From Flavobacteriales bacterium (GTDB taxonomy: Bacteria; Bacteroidota; Bacteroidia; Flavobacteriales_D; Parvicellaceae), in assembly GCA_015488785.1 (NCBI GenBank), contig WFNC01000573.1, positions 1 through 12,419 of the forward strand: a DNA stretch of 12,419 nucleotides. Reading direction: 5' to 3'. A model generated the notes under the pieces. It was not told the DNA's origin and made no database searches. It saw nothing but the letters and a program-made list of their open reading frames with translations. The position numbers and the translations under genes were made by a program. The first letter of the stretch is position 1. Each line of letters opens with the position of its first letter. Below are positions 1-6,299 of the stretch, in pieces.

Positions 1-1142
1 CCTTAGGAAGTATCCCTTTGGCAAGATTGAGAAAAGAAGGAAAATCAAAAAAGTTTGCAATTGTAAACCTCGTAAACATTGGTGTTTACATCTTTTTTAA
101 TTTATTTTTCTTAGGTTATTGTCGCTCCACTTATTTAGCTGGATCCAATTGGTTGGTTGACTTAGTTTACAATCCAAATATAGGCGTTGGTTATATATTT
201 ATCTCCAATCTATTGGCGAGTATTATTAAGTTTTCATTATTAGCACCAGAATTAAAAGTAAAACTAGGGCTCAAAAAAGAATTAGTACTCAAAATGCTAA
301 CCTATGCCTATCCATTGTTTTTTGTCGGTCTAGCAGGAATTATTAACGAAACCTTAGACCGAACAATGCTAAAAGGTATTTTGTTAGACAAATATCTTCA
401 AGAAGGAATCCATTACGAGAAGGCATTAGAAATGGCTCGAACTCAATTGGGAATTTATGGAGCAAACTATAAAATTACAATGATTATAGCCATGGCAATT
501 CAAGCCTATCGCTATGCAATAGAACCCTTTTTCTTCAATGAAGCCAAGAACAAAGACTCAAAAAAAACCTTTGCTATATTAATGAATTACTTTGTAATTG
601 TAATCGTTTTTCTATTTTTAGTCATCGCATTAAACCTCCAAATCTTTCGATATTTCACTCCAAACGAAGCTTATTGGGTAGGACTTTCAATCGTACCTAT
701 CTTATTATTTGCAAACCTGTCTCTCGGAATTTATTTCAATCAATCGGTCTGGTATAAACTTTCAGACAAAACAATTTATGGAGCAGGAATTTCTATTTTT
801 GGGGCAATTATTACCGTTCTTGTCAATTTTATTTTTATACCTTATTACGGTTATCTAGCTTCGGCTTGGGCAACATTAATCTGTTATTTAAGTATGATGA
901 CAGCTTCTTATTATTTAGGTCAAAAACACTATCCAATTCCATACAATTTACGAAAAATAGGAGTCTATGTAGGTACTGCGCTTATATTATTTTTCCTTCG
1001 ATATCGACAAGATTTACAGGGCGATTTTAGTTACGGAGTATTCGCTTATCACACTTTGTTGATTCTAATTTTTATCGCATTAGTCTTATTTTTAGAACAG
1101 AAAACAATCAAGAAAGCATTGCCCAATAAGTTGAAGAAGTAA
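1..1142 (+). CDS. Polysaccharide/lipid-linked oligosaccharide flippase (Wzx/MATE-like), 5'-truncated by window
   Basis: The reading frame is open to the left edge, with codons before the TTG at 18 still coding, so the true start lies outside and that TTG should not be taken as the start. About 379 codons remain. Family members are usually about 480 residues, so roughly 100 N-terminal residues are missing. The protein is dominated by hydrophobic helices. Counting from the TTG, clear membrane segments lie near residues 14-33, 55-75, 97-110, 150-165, 186-205, 222-240, 257-275, 280-298, 312-327 and 341-359. Conserved-looking stretches include ETLDRTMLKG (111-120), QAYRYAIEPFFF (162-173) and the YPIPYN region (305-310), as I remember them from Bacteroidota polysaccharide biosynthesis proteins. 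The family moves lipid-linked glycans across the inner membrane for O-antigen, capsule or exopolysaccharide assembly. The substrate cannot be read from sequence. dut follows after 151 bases on the same strand, an order I recall from other Bacteroidota but have not checked. Confidence 0.88.
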   Translation, partial: LGSIPLARLRKEGKSKKFAIVNLVNIGVYIFFNLFFLGYCRSTYLAGSNWLVDLVYNPNIGVGYIFISNLLASIIKFSLLAPELKVKLGLKKELVLKMLTYAYPLFFVGLAGIINETLDRTMLKGILLDKYLQEGIHYEKALEMARTQLGIYGANYKITMIIAMAIQAYRYAIEPFFFNEAKNKDSKKTFAILMNYFVIVIVFLFLVIALNLQIFRYFTPNEAYWVGLSIVPILLFANLSLGIYFNQSVWYKLSDKTIYGAGISIFGAIITVLVNFIFIPYYGYLASAWATLICYLSMMTASYYLGQKHYPIPYNLRKIGVYVGTALILFFLRYRQDLQGDFSYGVFAYHTLLILIFIALVLFLEQKTIKKALPNKLKK

Positions 1143-1149
1143 GATTTGG

Positions 1150-1264
1150 GCGTGCCCTTTTTTTTAAAAAAGAAAAAAAGGTCGGGCAATCCGCACTCGC
1201 TTTTTTTGTCCCGTAAAAAAAACGGGACAAAAAAGAGCTCAAACAAAGCTCCTGTCCCTCACGC
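1150..1264. repeat. Intergenic element with several hairpins, resembling dispersed Bacteroidota repeats
   Basis: Three successive inverted repeats are visible. The first is CCTTTTTTT (1156-1164) with AAAAAAAGG (1173-1181). The second is a perfect 13-bp arm pair at 1202-1214 and 1222-1234, core TGTCCCGT/ACGGGACA with a loop of seven A. The third is GAGCT (1235-1239) with AGCTC (1247-1251). The outer bases GCGTG (1150-1154) and CACGC (1260-1264) are complementary and could close the whole into a branched, cloverleaf-like fold. The second hairpin ends in an A tract on either strand, so it is not a standard intrinsic terminator. From memory, GGGCGTG...GGTCGGGC...TCCGC...TGTCCC strings recur between genes in flavobacteria. 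That is recollection, not a search. Confidence 0.6.
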
Positions 1265-1293
1265 AACATAGCAAACAGATTAAACATTATATT

Positions 1294-1728
1294 ATGAAAA
1301 TAGAAATTATAAACAAATCAAAACACGAAACCCCACAATACGCCACAGCATTGTCGGCAGGTTTAGATTTAAGAGCAAATATCGAAACTCCAATAACCTT
1401 AAATCCATTGGAAAGAACATTAGTAAAAACAGGATTGTTTATCGCTTTGCCAGAAGGAACCGAAGCACAAGTTCGTCCCAGAAGTGGATTAGCCTACAAA
1501 AAAGGAATCACCGTACTCAATGCACCAGGAACAATAGATGCCGATTATAGAGGTGAAATAGGAGTCTTATTGGTCAACCTATCCAACGAACCGTTTATAG
1601 TTGAAGACGGAGAAAGAGTTGCACAATTAATCATCGCTAAACACGAAGTTGCCGAATGGTCTGAAGTTGAGGTCTTGTCAGAAACTGCAAGAGGAGAAGG
1701 AGGATTTGGAAGCACAGGAGTGAAGTAA
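1294..1728 (+). CDS. dut: Deoxyuridine 5'-triphosphate nucleotidohydrolase (dUTPase)
   Basis: This cytosolic homotrimeric enzyme hydrolyses dUTP to dUMP and pyrophosphate, keeping uracil out of DNA and supplying dUMP for thymidylate synthesis. The 144 residues match the usual bacterial length and all five trimeric dUTPase motifs are present. Motif I is SAGLDLRA (21-28), motif II RPRSGLA (61-67), motif III spans 76-89 with the predicted catalytic Asp82 and the uracil-stacking Tyr85, motif IV is GERVAQLII (106-114), and motif V is the glycine-rich C-terminal arm RGEGGFGSTG (133-142) that closes over the nucleotide. The ATG at 1294 gives a complete N-terminus. It has no Shine-Dalgarno sequence but an A/T-rich leader, normal for Bacteroidota. 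Nothing looks degraded. A weak hairpin with a T run lies about 65 bases after the stop. Confidence 0.97.
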   Translation: MKIEIINKSKHETPQYATALSAGLDLRANIETPITLNPLERTLVKTGLFIALPEGTEAQVRPRSGLAYKKGITVLNAPGTIDADYRGEIGVLLVNLSNEPFIVEDGERVAQLIIAKHEVAEWSEVEVLSETARGEGGFGSTGVK

Positions 1729-1791
1729 TTGGTTTGAAAAAAAGGGATATGTTCAGCTCAAATGTTATTGTGGCTTGAGCCTAGTAGTTTT

Positions 1792-1818
1792 CTCTAACTT
1801 TTTAAAAATTAGAGTTTT
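1792..1818 (+). terminator. Possible weak intrinsic terminator of dut
   Basis: CTCTAA (1792-1797) pairs with TTAGAG (1809-1814), with further T/A pairing inside, and TTTT follows at 1815-1818. The stem is AT-rich and short, so strength is doubtful. Its placement shortly after the dut stop is the main support. Confidence 0.4.
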
Positions 1819-1911
1819 ATTGGATTTGGAGTGGGTGTATTTATTTTTATGTAAAAAGCTCAAGTTTTTTTAGTTTAGTATTTTAAAAAATGAAAAATAA
1901 CATAGTACATA

Positions 1912-2135
1912 GGGTTCTCTGAAAAAGTCTAAAAAGTATATCATATGAGGCGACAAAACGAAGCTGTATGCATATACTGCGAGTTGCAGGCAACGAAATA
2001 GGATGTATTTTTTAGGGGAACGACTATTCAACTGCACTAAAATTCTTAGTATAATAAAGAAAAACTTGCATTTTAAAATCTAATAAGCTACTAAAACAGC
2101 AGTAATACTGATTTTGAGTGTTTTTCAGTGAACCC
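1912..2135. mobile_element. MITE-like element, copy 1 (224 bp, non-coding)
   Basis: The element begins GGGTTCTCTGAAAAA and ends TTTTTCAGTGAACCC. These are 15-bp terminal inverted repeats with one mismatch, and weaker pairing continues inward. TACATA stands immediately outside both ends (1906-1911 and 2136-2141), a perfect 6-bp target-site duplication. A second copy of identical length lies at 10576-10799 in the same orientation; I count 14 substitutions and no gaps, about 94% identity. No open frame long enough for a transposase exists inside, so it would need a transposase from elsewhere. Internal features include the palindromes TCATATGA and TATGCATA and the inverted repeat GTTGC-AG-GCAAC. 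I cannot name the insertion-sequence family. Confidence 0.85.
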
Positions 2136-2141
2136 TACATA

Positions 2142-2329
2142 ATACGTCGTACATTTTACAGAAAAATCAAACAGCATATTAAACTTTAGTACATTTCTAG
2201 ATTAGAACCAACCCATACTAAACTTGGGAGAGCTAAACTTAGACGTAAACCTTGTTGAAACTGATTACTACACAGTTTTACAAGGACAGTATTGAGAAAA
2301 AGAAAAATTCAAAAAAATCATAAAACTAT
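2142..2329. other. AT-rich spacer without a recognised gene
   Basis: This is the rest of the gap between the mobile element and the next promoter; the other side of the gap, 1729-1911, holds only the possible dut terminator. I find no RNA gene or complete frame. A fragment of 30 codons without a start (2206-2295, + strand) reads like protein (contains ETDYYTVLQGQY) and could be a gene relic, but I do not recognise it. Confidence 0.5.
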
Positions 2330-2333
2330 TTGT

Positions 2334-2367
2334 TTTGAGCATAGTGCAGGTAAAATTACTATATTTG
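2334..2367 (+). promoter_or_regulatory. Bacteroidota-type promoter for the T9SS cargo/PorP-like operon
   Basis: TATATTTG at 2360-2367 fits the -7 consensus TAnnTTTG exactly. TTTG at 2334-2337 is a -33 element 22 bases upstream, close to the usual spacing. Transcription should start only a few bases after 2367, and the ATG is at 2375, so the message would be leaderless or nearly so. Confidence 0.6.
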
Positions 2368-2374
2368 TTTTTCT

Positions 2375-3400
2375 ATGAAATTAGTATTTCTAATATTAAG
2401 TAGCTTTTTTATAAACAGCTTTTTTGCACAACCATCAAACGATGATTGTGCCAATGCAACAACCTTGTGCGGAAACCAATCTGTGTTAGCTTCAAACACT
2501 GGCGCTACCGTATCTGCTTGTGCAGGTTGTTCTGACGGAAGTTCGGTTGCAGGTAATTTTTGTTTTTCGTTAGAAAACACCACATGGTTTAGTTTTCTTA
2601 CCAATGATAATGGAGGAGATGCTTCAGTAAGCTTTTCTAATATAAATTGTAATGCAGATCCCACATTTGGAAACCAAATAGACGCTGTAGTTTTAAGTGC
2701 TACTTCTGCTTGCGACGAATCATCTTACACAGCTATTTCTAATTGTGCGAGTGGAGAATCATCTGATTTTTCATTAAATGTAACAGCACTAGCACCAAAT
2801 ACAACCTATTATATATTGGTAGATGGTACAATTAATAGTGGAGCAACCAATCCATCAGAATGTTCTTTTAATGTTCTTGTTTCTGGAGAGGCGGTTAAGT
2901 ATGAAGTCGATGCAGGAGACGATGTTGCAATAGAAACAGGAGAATCGACAATACTTCAAGGTTTAGGACCTGATGGAAGTCAGTGGAGTCCACCTAATGG
3001 ACTATCAACAACTACCGGTTTTTCACCAACAGCAAGCCCCGAAGAAACAACAACTTATTTTTTAACCTATGTGTCAGGCAATGGATGTACTTACATCGAC
3101 GATGTGATTGTCGCTGTTTACGAACCTATTACAGTGCCCAACACAATTACACCCAACAATGATGGATTTAATGATACTTGGATGATTGGGCGAATTGAGA
3201 ATTATCCTGGAGCAGAAATTAAAGTTTTTGACCGTTGGGGACAACAAGTTTTTAATGTCGTTGGCTATACAAACGCTCGAAGATGGGACGGAAGTCATAA
3301 TGGAAAAAGGTTACCCTCAGGGACTTATTTCTATTCTATAGATTTAAAAACAGGGAATAAGAAAAACATATTTGTCGGATCGATTACAATAATTCATTAG
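2375..3400 (+). CDS. Secreted T9SS cargo with gliding-motility-type (type B, CHU_C) C-terminal domain
   Basis: A signal peptide covers residues 1-18 (hydrophobic core, cleavage likely at FFA|Q), supporting this start. Residues 20-172 form a cysteine-containing beta-rich domain starting SNDDCANATTL and including NTTYYILVDG (142-151), resembling the pre-peptidase C-terminal/jelly-roll domains of many secreted Bacteroidota proteins. Residues about 175-250 resemble an Ig/PKD-like module (QWSPPNGLS, then TTTYFLTY and GC). Residues 252-341 are a clear gliding-motility-associated C-terminal domain: VPNTITPNNDGFNDTW, VFDRWGQQVF, WDGSHNGKRLPSGTYFY and a final GSITII. In characterised systems this type B domain sends proteins through the type IX secretion system and requires a SprF-like partner. 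The next gene, starting at the base after this stop, is of that family. No catalytic domain is visible; an adhesin or structural surface role is inference. Confidence 0.88.
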   Translation: MKLVFLILSSFFINSFFAQPSNDDCANATTLCGNQSVLASNTGATVSACAGCSDGSSVAGNFCFSLENTTWFSFLTNDNGGDASVSFSNINCNADPTFGNQIDAVVLSATSACDESSYTAISNCASGESSDFSLNVTALAPNTTYYILVDGTINSGATNPSECSFNVLVSGEAVKYEVDAGDDVAIETGESTILQGLGPDGSQWSPPNGLSTTTGFSPTASPEETTTYFLTYVSGNGCTYIDDVIVAVYEPITVPNTITPNNDGFNDTWMIGRIENYPGAEIKVFDRWGQQVFNVVGYTNARRWDGSHNGKRLPSGTYFYSIDLKTGNKKNIFVGSITIIH

Positions 3401-4333
3401 ATGAGAAAGTTATTTGTAATATCGTTATTCTTTTTGGCTGTGAATATACAGGCTCAACAAACATCTCAGTTTAGTCAGTATATATTCAATTATTTTGCAA
3501 TTAATCCAGCAATGGCAGGAAGCGAAAAGTGTCTTAATTTTTCAATTGGTTATCGTTCTCAATGGTTGCAAATCGAAGGAGCTCCACAAACAGGATTTGG
3601 TAGTTTTAGTTCAGAAATATTTGGTAAAAGAAGATCAATCAATCAAACAAAACAAGGGGTAGGAATGTATATGGAAAATGATGTTATTGGTCCAATGGCT
3701 CGAACATCAATTAATTTAGCTTACGCCTATCACTTCCCGGTTTCTAGAGAGGTGAGAGCTTCTGCGGGAATATTTGTAGGTTTGCATCAATTCAAATTAG
3801 ATGTTTCTAAAATAGAATTAGCACAAAGTGGTGATCCGCTAATCTCAGGTTCTGGAAGTAAATTGCTTGTTCCAGATTTTTCTCCTGGAGTGTTTTTGAG
3901 TCACAAAGATTGGTTTGCAGGTTATAGCATAAAACAGTTGGCTAGAAACAAATGGAAAGTTGTTGGAACAAGTAATTCTAGAAATAGATGGCATCATTAT
4001 TTGGTGGGAGGAAAAAGATTTGATGCAGGGAAAATAAATTTTGTACCCTCAGGAATGTTAAAATATGCAGGCTTTTCAACTCCGTCTTTAGATTTGAATT
4101 TAATAGCAGAATTAAACAAAAGTTTTGATGTGGGGATAGGTTGGAGAAATCAAGATCAATTAGGGGTAATGTTCAAGTTAAAATTCGCTCAGTTTTTTAC
4201 ACTAGGATATGCTTTTGATTATACCATGTCTAGTTTAAGATTTGGAAGTTCCAATACACATGAATTAATAATAAAGATAAGCGCTTGTCCTCACGACCAA
4301 GGAGATATCTATGATTGTCCGATCTTTAATTAA
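3401..4333 (+). CDS. PorP/SprF-family type IX secretion outer-membrane protein
   Basis: The 310-residue product has a signal peptide (1-18, cut at QA|Q) and then the family signature QFSQYIFNYFAINPAMAGS (23-41) followed by YRSQW (51-55). The rest alternates polar and hydrophobic residues with many aromatics and glycines, as in a beta-barrel. PorP/SprF proteins are outer-membrane components of T9SS. SprF-like members act with particular type B cargo to allow secretion or surface attachment. The start codon directly follows the stop of the upstream cargo (TAG|ATG), so the two are almost certainly co-transcribed and translationally coupled. Because of this pairing it is more likely a dedicated cargo partner than the core PorP, which belongs to the core machinery. 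No clear terminator follows before the convergent gene. Confidence 0.9.
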   Translation: MRKLFVISLFFLAVNIQAQQTSQFSQYIFNYFAINPAMAGSEKCLNFSIGYRSQWLQIEGAPQTGFGSFSSEIFGKRRSINQTKQGVGMYMENDVIGPMARTSINLAYAYHFPVSREVRASAGIFVGLHQFKLDVSKIELAQSGDPLISGSGSKLLVPDFSPGVFLSHKDWFAGYSIKQLARNKWKVVGTSNSRNRWHHYLVGGKRFDAGKINFVPSGMLKYAGFSTPSLDLNLIAELNKSFDVGIGWRNQDQLGVMFKLKFAQFFTLGYAFDYTMSSLRFGSSNTHELIIKISACPHDQGDIYDCPIFN

Positions 4334-4342
4334 TAGAATCTA

Positions 4343-4374
4343 CCGATTTTAATTTAGTGTTTTTCAGTGAAGCC
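4343..4374. repeat. Decayed right end of the MITE family
   Basis: TTTTTCAGTGAAGCC at 4360-4374 matches the right terminal repeat of the two full elements (TTTTTCAGTGAACCC) with one change. The bases just inside, GATTTT and AGTG, also match apart from a small insertion. No left end or interior is present, so this is a solo remnant in the gap between convergent genes. Confidence 0.55.
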
Positions 4375-4470
4375 TATTTAACCTCAAATCTATTTAAGAA
4401 GACTCGTTCCTGTTTTACCTTCTGTTTCTTTTCCGATAGCAACAGAATCTACAATATAACAGACGCTCAA

Positions 4471-4502
4471 AAGTCTTGTGTCTTGCAGTCTAAGGTCTTG
4501 AA
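4471..4502. repeat. Short degenerate GTCTTG tandem repeat
   Basis: GTCTTG-like units start at 4473, 4480, 4488 and 4495 (one reads GTCTAA), spaced 7, 8 and 7 bases apart. The tract ends just beyond the stop codon of the minus-strand outer-membrane gene. No function is evident. Confidence 0.45.
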
Positions 4503-4514
4503 TCAAAACCTACC

Positions 4515-6260
4515 CTAAAAAGAATAAGTAACTCCTCCAAGTAAATTAAAACTATATACAGGATAATTAGACCATTCTTGGTATTTCTTACCCGTAATAT
4601 TATTTAAATTAAGAAAAGCAGATAAGCGTTTGTTGTATCTATATTCTAAACCTAAATTAGCATCTACAAAAGGTTTCAAATCGTAAATGTATTTTCCTTC
4701 TGTTGGCTTTACGTCAGCTATTGGTCTTAAACTATATGTTTTTCTTGTCCCGATTACATTTACATTTAAACTTGCAATTATTTTATTGCTTAAATCGTAA
4801 ATTCCCGATATTCCTACTGTAAAATCTGGTTTTAGCCAAGCGTATTCTTCTTCAAGCATAGAGTAATTATAGTATTCTCCATGAAGTGAAAGTTTTATTT
4901 TTTCTTTTAATTGATATCCAATTTGTGCCGATAGTGTTGTCTTGTCTATTGTGTCGTATCGAACAGCAAATTTATTTTCGTAGCTATACATCGTGTCGTT
5001 GACAAACATTGCAAAATTATTAATTTTCTCAAACTGAGCTTTTAAATTAAAGGAAATGGTTGAACTAACAGATCCTTTGAAACCTCCATATATATTTATG
5101 CGTTGATTACTATTTCTATAAGCTACTGTTTCTTTTAAGTATCTAGTTGAAATATTTTCTAATACATAAGGATTTTCTAACCTAAAACTATTAAATGTAT
5201 TTTTTTGCATTCCTCCTGTAAGACCAGCATAAGGAACAAAAATAGCATTGAATAAACTATAACTAACAGCTAAGTCTGGATAGAAGAAAAACCTTGTAAC
5301 GTGAGTAAATTCTGTATGAACACCAACACCAACTTTAGCCAACAGATTTCCTCTTCTTGTTTTTATAAAAGGATTTAATTTGAAAATACTGTTTCCGTAT
5401 TTTTTAGCTTCTACAGGAAGTAATGTTTGAACATTGTTAGGGAGTGAAGATTGCGTTAAATGATTAACAGACAAGCTAACATCTGCTCCAACTTCTTCTC
5501 TTTCCATGTATTTGTAAATGTTAGATTTTATGACAAAGTCGTGCTCATTTATTCCTGTTCTTCCGTTCAAGTAATAGTAATTAAAATTTGTGGTGTGATT
5601 TATTTTTGCACTATCCTTATGCATACTTTTTAGCATAGCATTGTACTTTATGGTTTGGTAAAGTTGTTTTGTCTCTAATTTACTCGTCCTATAATCTTCT
5701 GGAATATTCAAAGAGTCATTTGCATCAAAACCATAATAATGAAACTTATTTCTTTCATAATTAATGTTGTTATAAAAAGTGTTTTTCTTAAAAAAGTGTT
5801 TGTAAAATACATTTGCTTCATTGTCGCTAAACAAGTTATATCCCACGTTTTTTAAGTTCGTTAATGAACTAAAGTGTTTTATGTTAATCCCCCAAGCTTT
5901 TGTCTTTGAGCGATTAGATCCATAATAAGCGTCTAAAAAAGGAGTGGTATATAATCCCAATCCAGCTTTGACATAACCGTTGTATAATTTTGTTAAAGGT
6001 TCTTTTATTTTCAATTTGGCAGCCTTTATTGGCTTTGTTTCAAAGGTTACTTCTTGGTAAGTAGGTTCAATGTAGAATTTTATTTTTGGCAATTCAATAA
6101 CAGAATCATTCAGTTGAGGTGCGGTACTAATTTTCTCAGAGCGGTTTATCGTTCTTTGATAATCATCTACCGCAATGTATTCGTTGTTGCCTTGTCCGTA
6201 AGCAGACATGATTGTAATTAGTATTACAAAGCTGGTTAATAGATATGTTTTTAAGTTCAT
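4515..6260 (-). CDS. Outer-membrane beta-barrel protein (TonB-dependent-receptor-like, no plug domain)
   Basis: A signal peptide covers residues 1-22 (cleavage near AYG|Q). A short periplasmic segment of about 70 residues contains ELPKIKFYIEP and ends in EPLTKLYNGYVKAGLG (87-102). From there to the end the chain shows repeated amphipathic strands rich in Tyr, Phe and Asn, ending YSF; a C-terminal aromatic is usual for outer-membrane barrels. At 581 residues it is shorter than true TonB-dependent receptors, and I see neither a plug domain nor a carboxypeptidase-like N-terminal domain, so active TonB-driven uptake is not supported. Such proteins are often annotated TonB-dependent receptor because the barrel resembles one. 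It lies 39 bases downstream of the large TPR gene on the same strand, so both are probably one operon and may work together at the outer membrane. The substrate or function is unknown. Confidence 0.75.
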   Translation of the reverse strand: MNLKTYLLTSFVILITIMSAYGQGNNEYIAVDDYQRTINRSEKISTAPQLNDSVIELPKIKFYIEPTYQEVTFETKPIKAAKLKIKEPLTKLYNGYVKAGLGLYTTPFLDAYYGSNRSKTKAWGINIKHFSSLTNLKNVGYNLFSDNEANVFYKHFFKKNTFYNNINYERNKFHYYGFDANDSLNIPEDYRTSKLETKQLYQTIKYNAMLKSMHKDSAKINHTTNFNYYYLNGRTGINEHDFVIKSNIYKYMEREEVGADVSLSVNHLTQSSLPNNVQTLLPVEAKKYGNSIFKLNPFIKTRRGNLLAKVGVGVHTEFTHVTRFFFYPDLAVSYSLFNAIFVPYAGLTGGMQKNTFNSFRLENPYVLENISTRYLKETVAYRNSNQRINIYGGFKGSVSSTISFNLKAQFEKINNFAMFVNDTMYSYENKFAVRYDTIDKTTLSAQIGYQLKEKIKLSLHGEYYNYSMLEEEYAWLKPDFTVGISGIYDLSNKIIASLNVNVIGTRKTYSLRPIADVKPTEGKYIYDLKPFVDANLGLEYRYNKRLSAFLNLNNITGKKYQEWSNYPVYSFNLLGGVTYSF

Positions 6261-6299
6261 TTTATAAACGTATTTAGTGTGTTAAAATTGATAGCGGAT

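Noticed and set aside
1202..1234. Perfect 13-bp hairpin as an intrinsic terminator of the flippase
   Set aside because: The arm following the GC stem is an A tract on both strands, not a T tract, so the classical terminator layout is missing. It is kept as part of a structured repeat.
2206..2295. Protein-like fragment of 30 codons, possible relic of a lost gene
   Set aside because: It has no start codon, is very short, and matches no family I can name. It is recorded only within the spacer entry.
4401..4510. Short minus-strand open stretch ending in a VDSVAIGKETEGKTG-like sequence
   Set aside because: It has no ATG and overlaps the degenerate GTCTTG repeat. It is probably chance or an unrecognisable relic.
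4515..6260. Calling the barrel a true TonB-dependent receptor
   Set aside because: No plug domain or TonB box is visible and the chain is too short for both plug and a 22-strand barrel of usual size.
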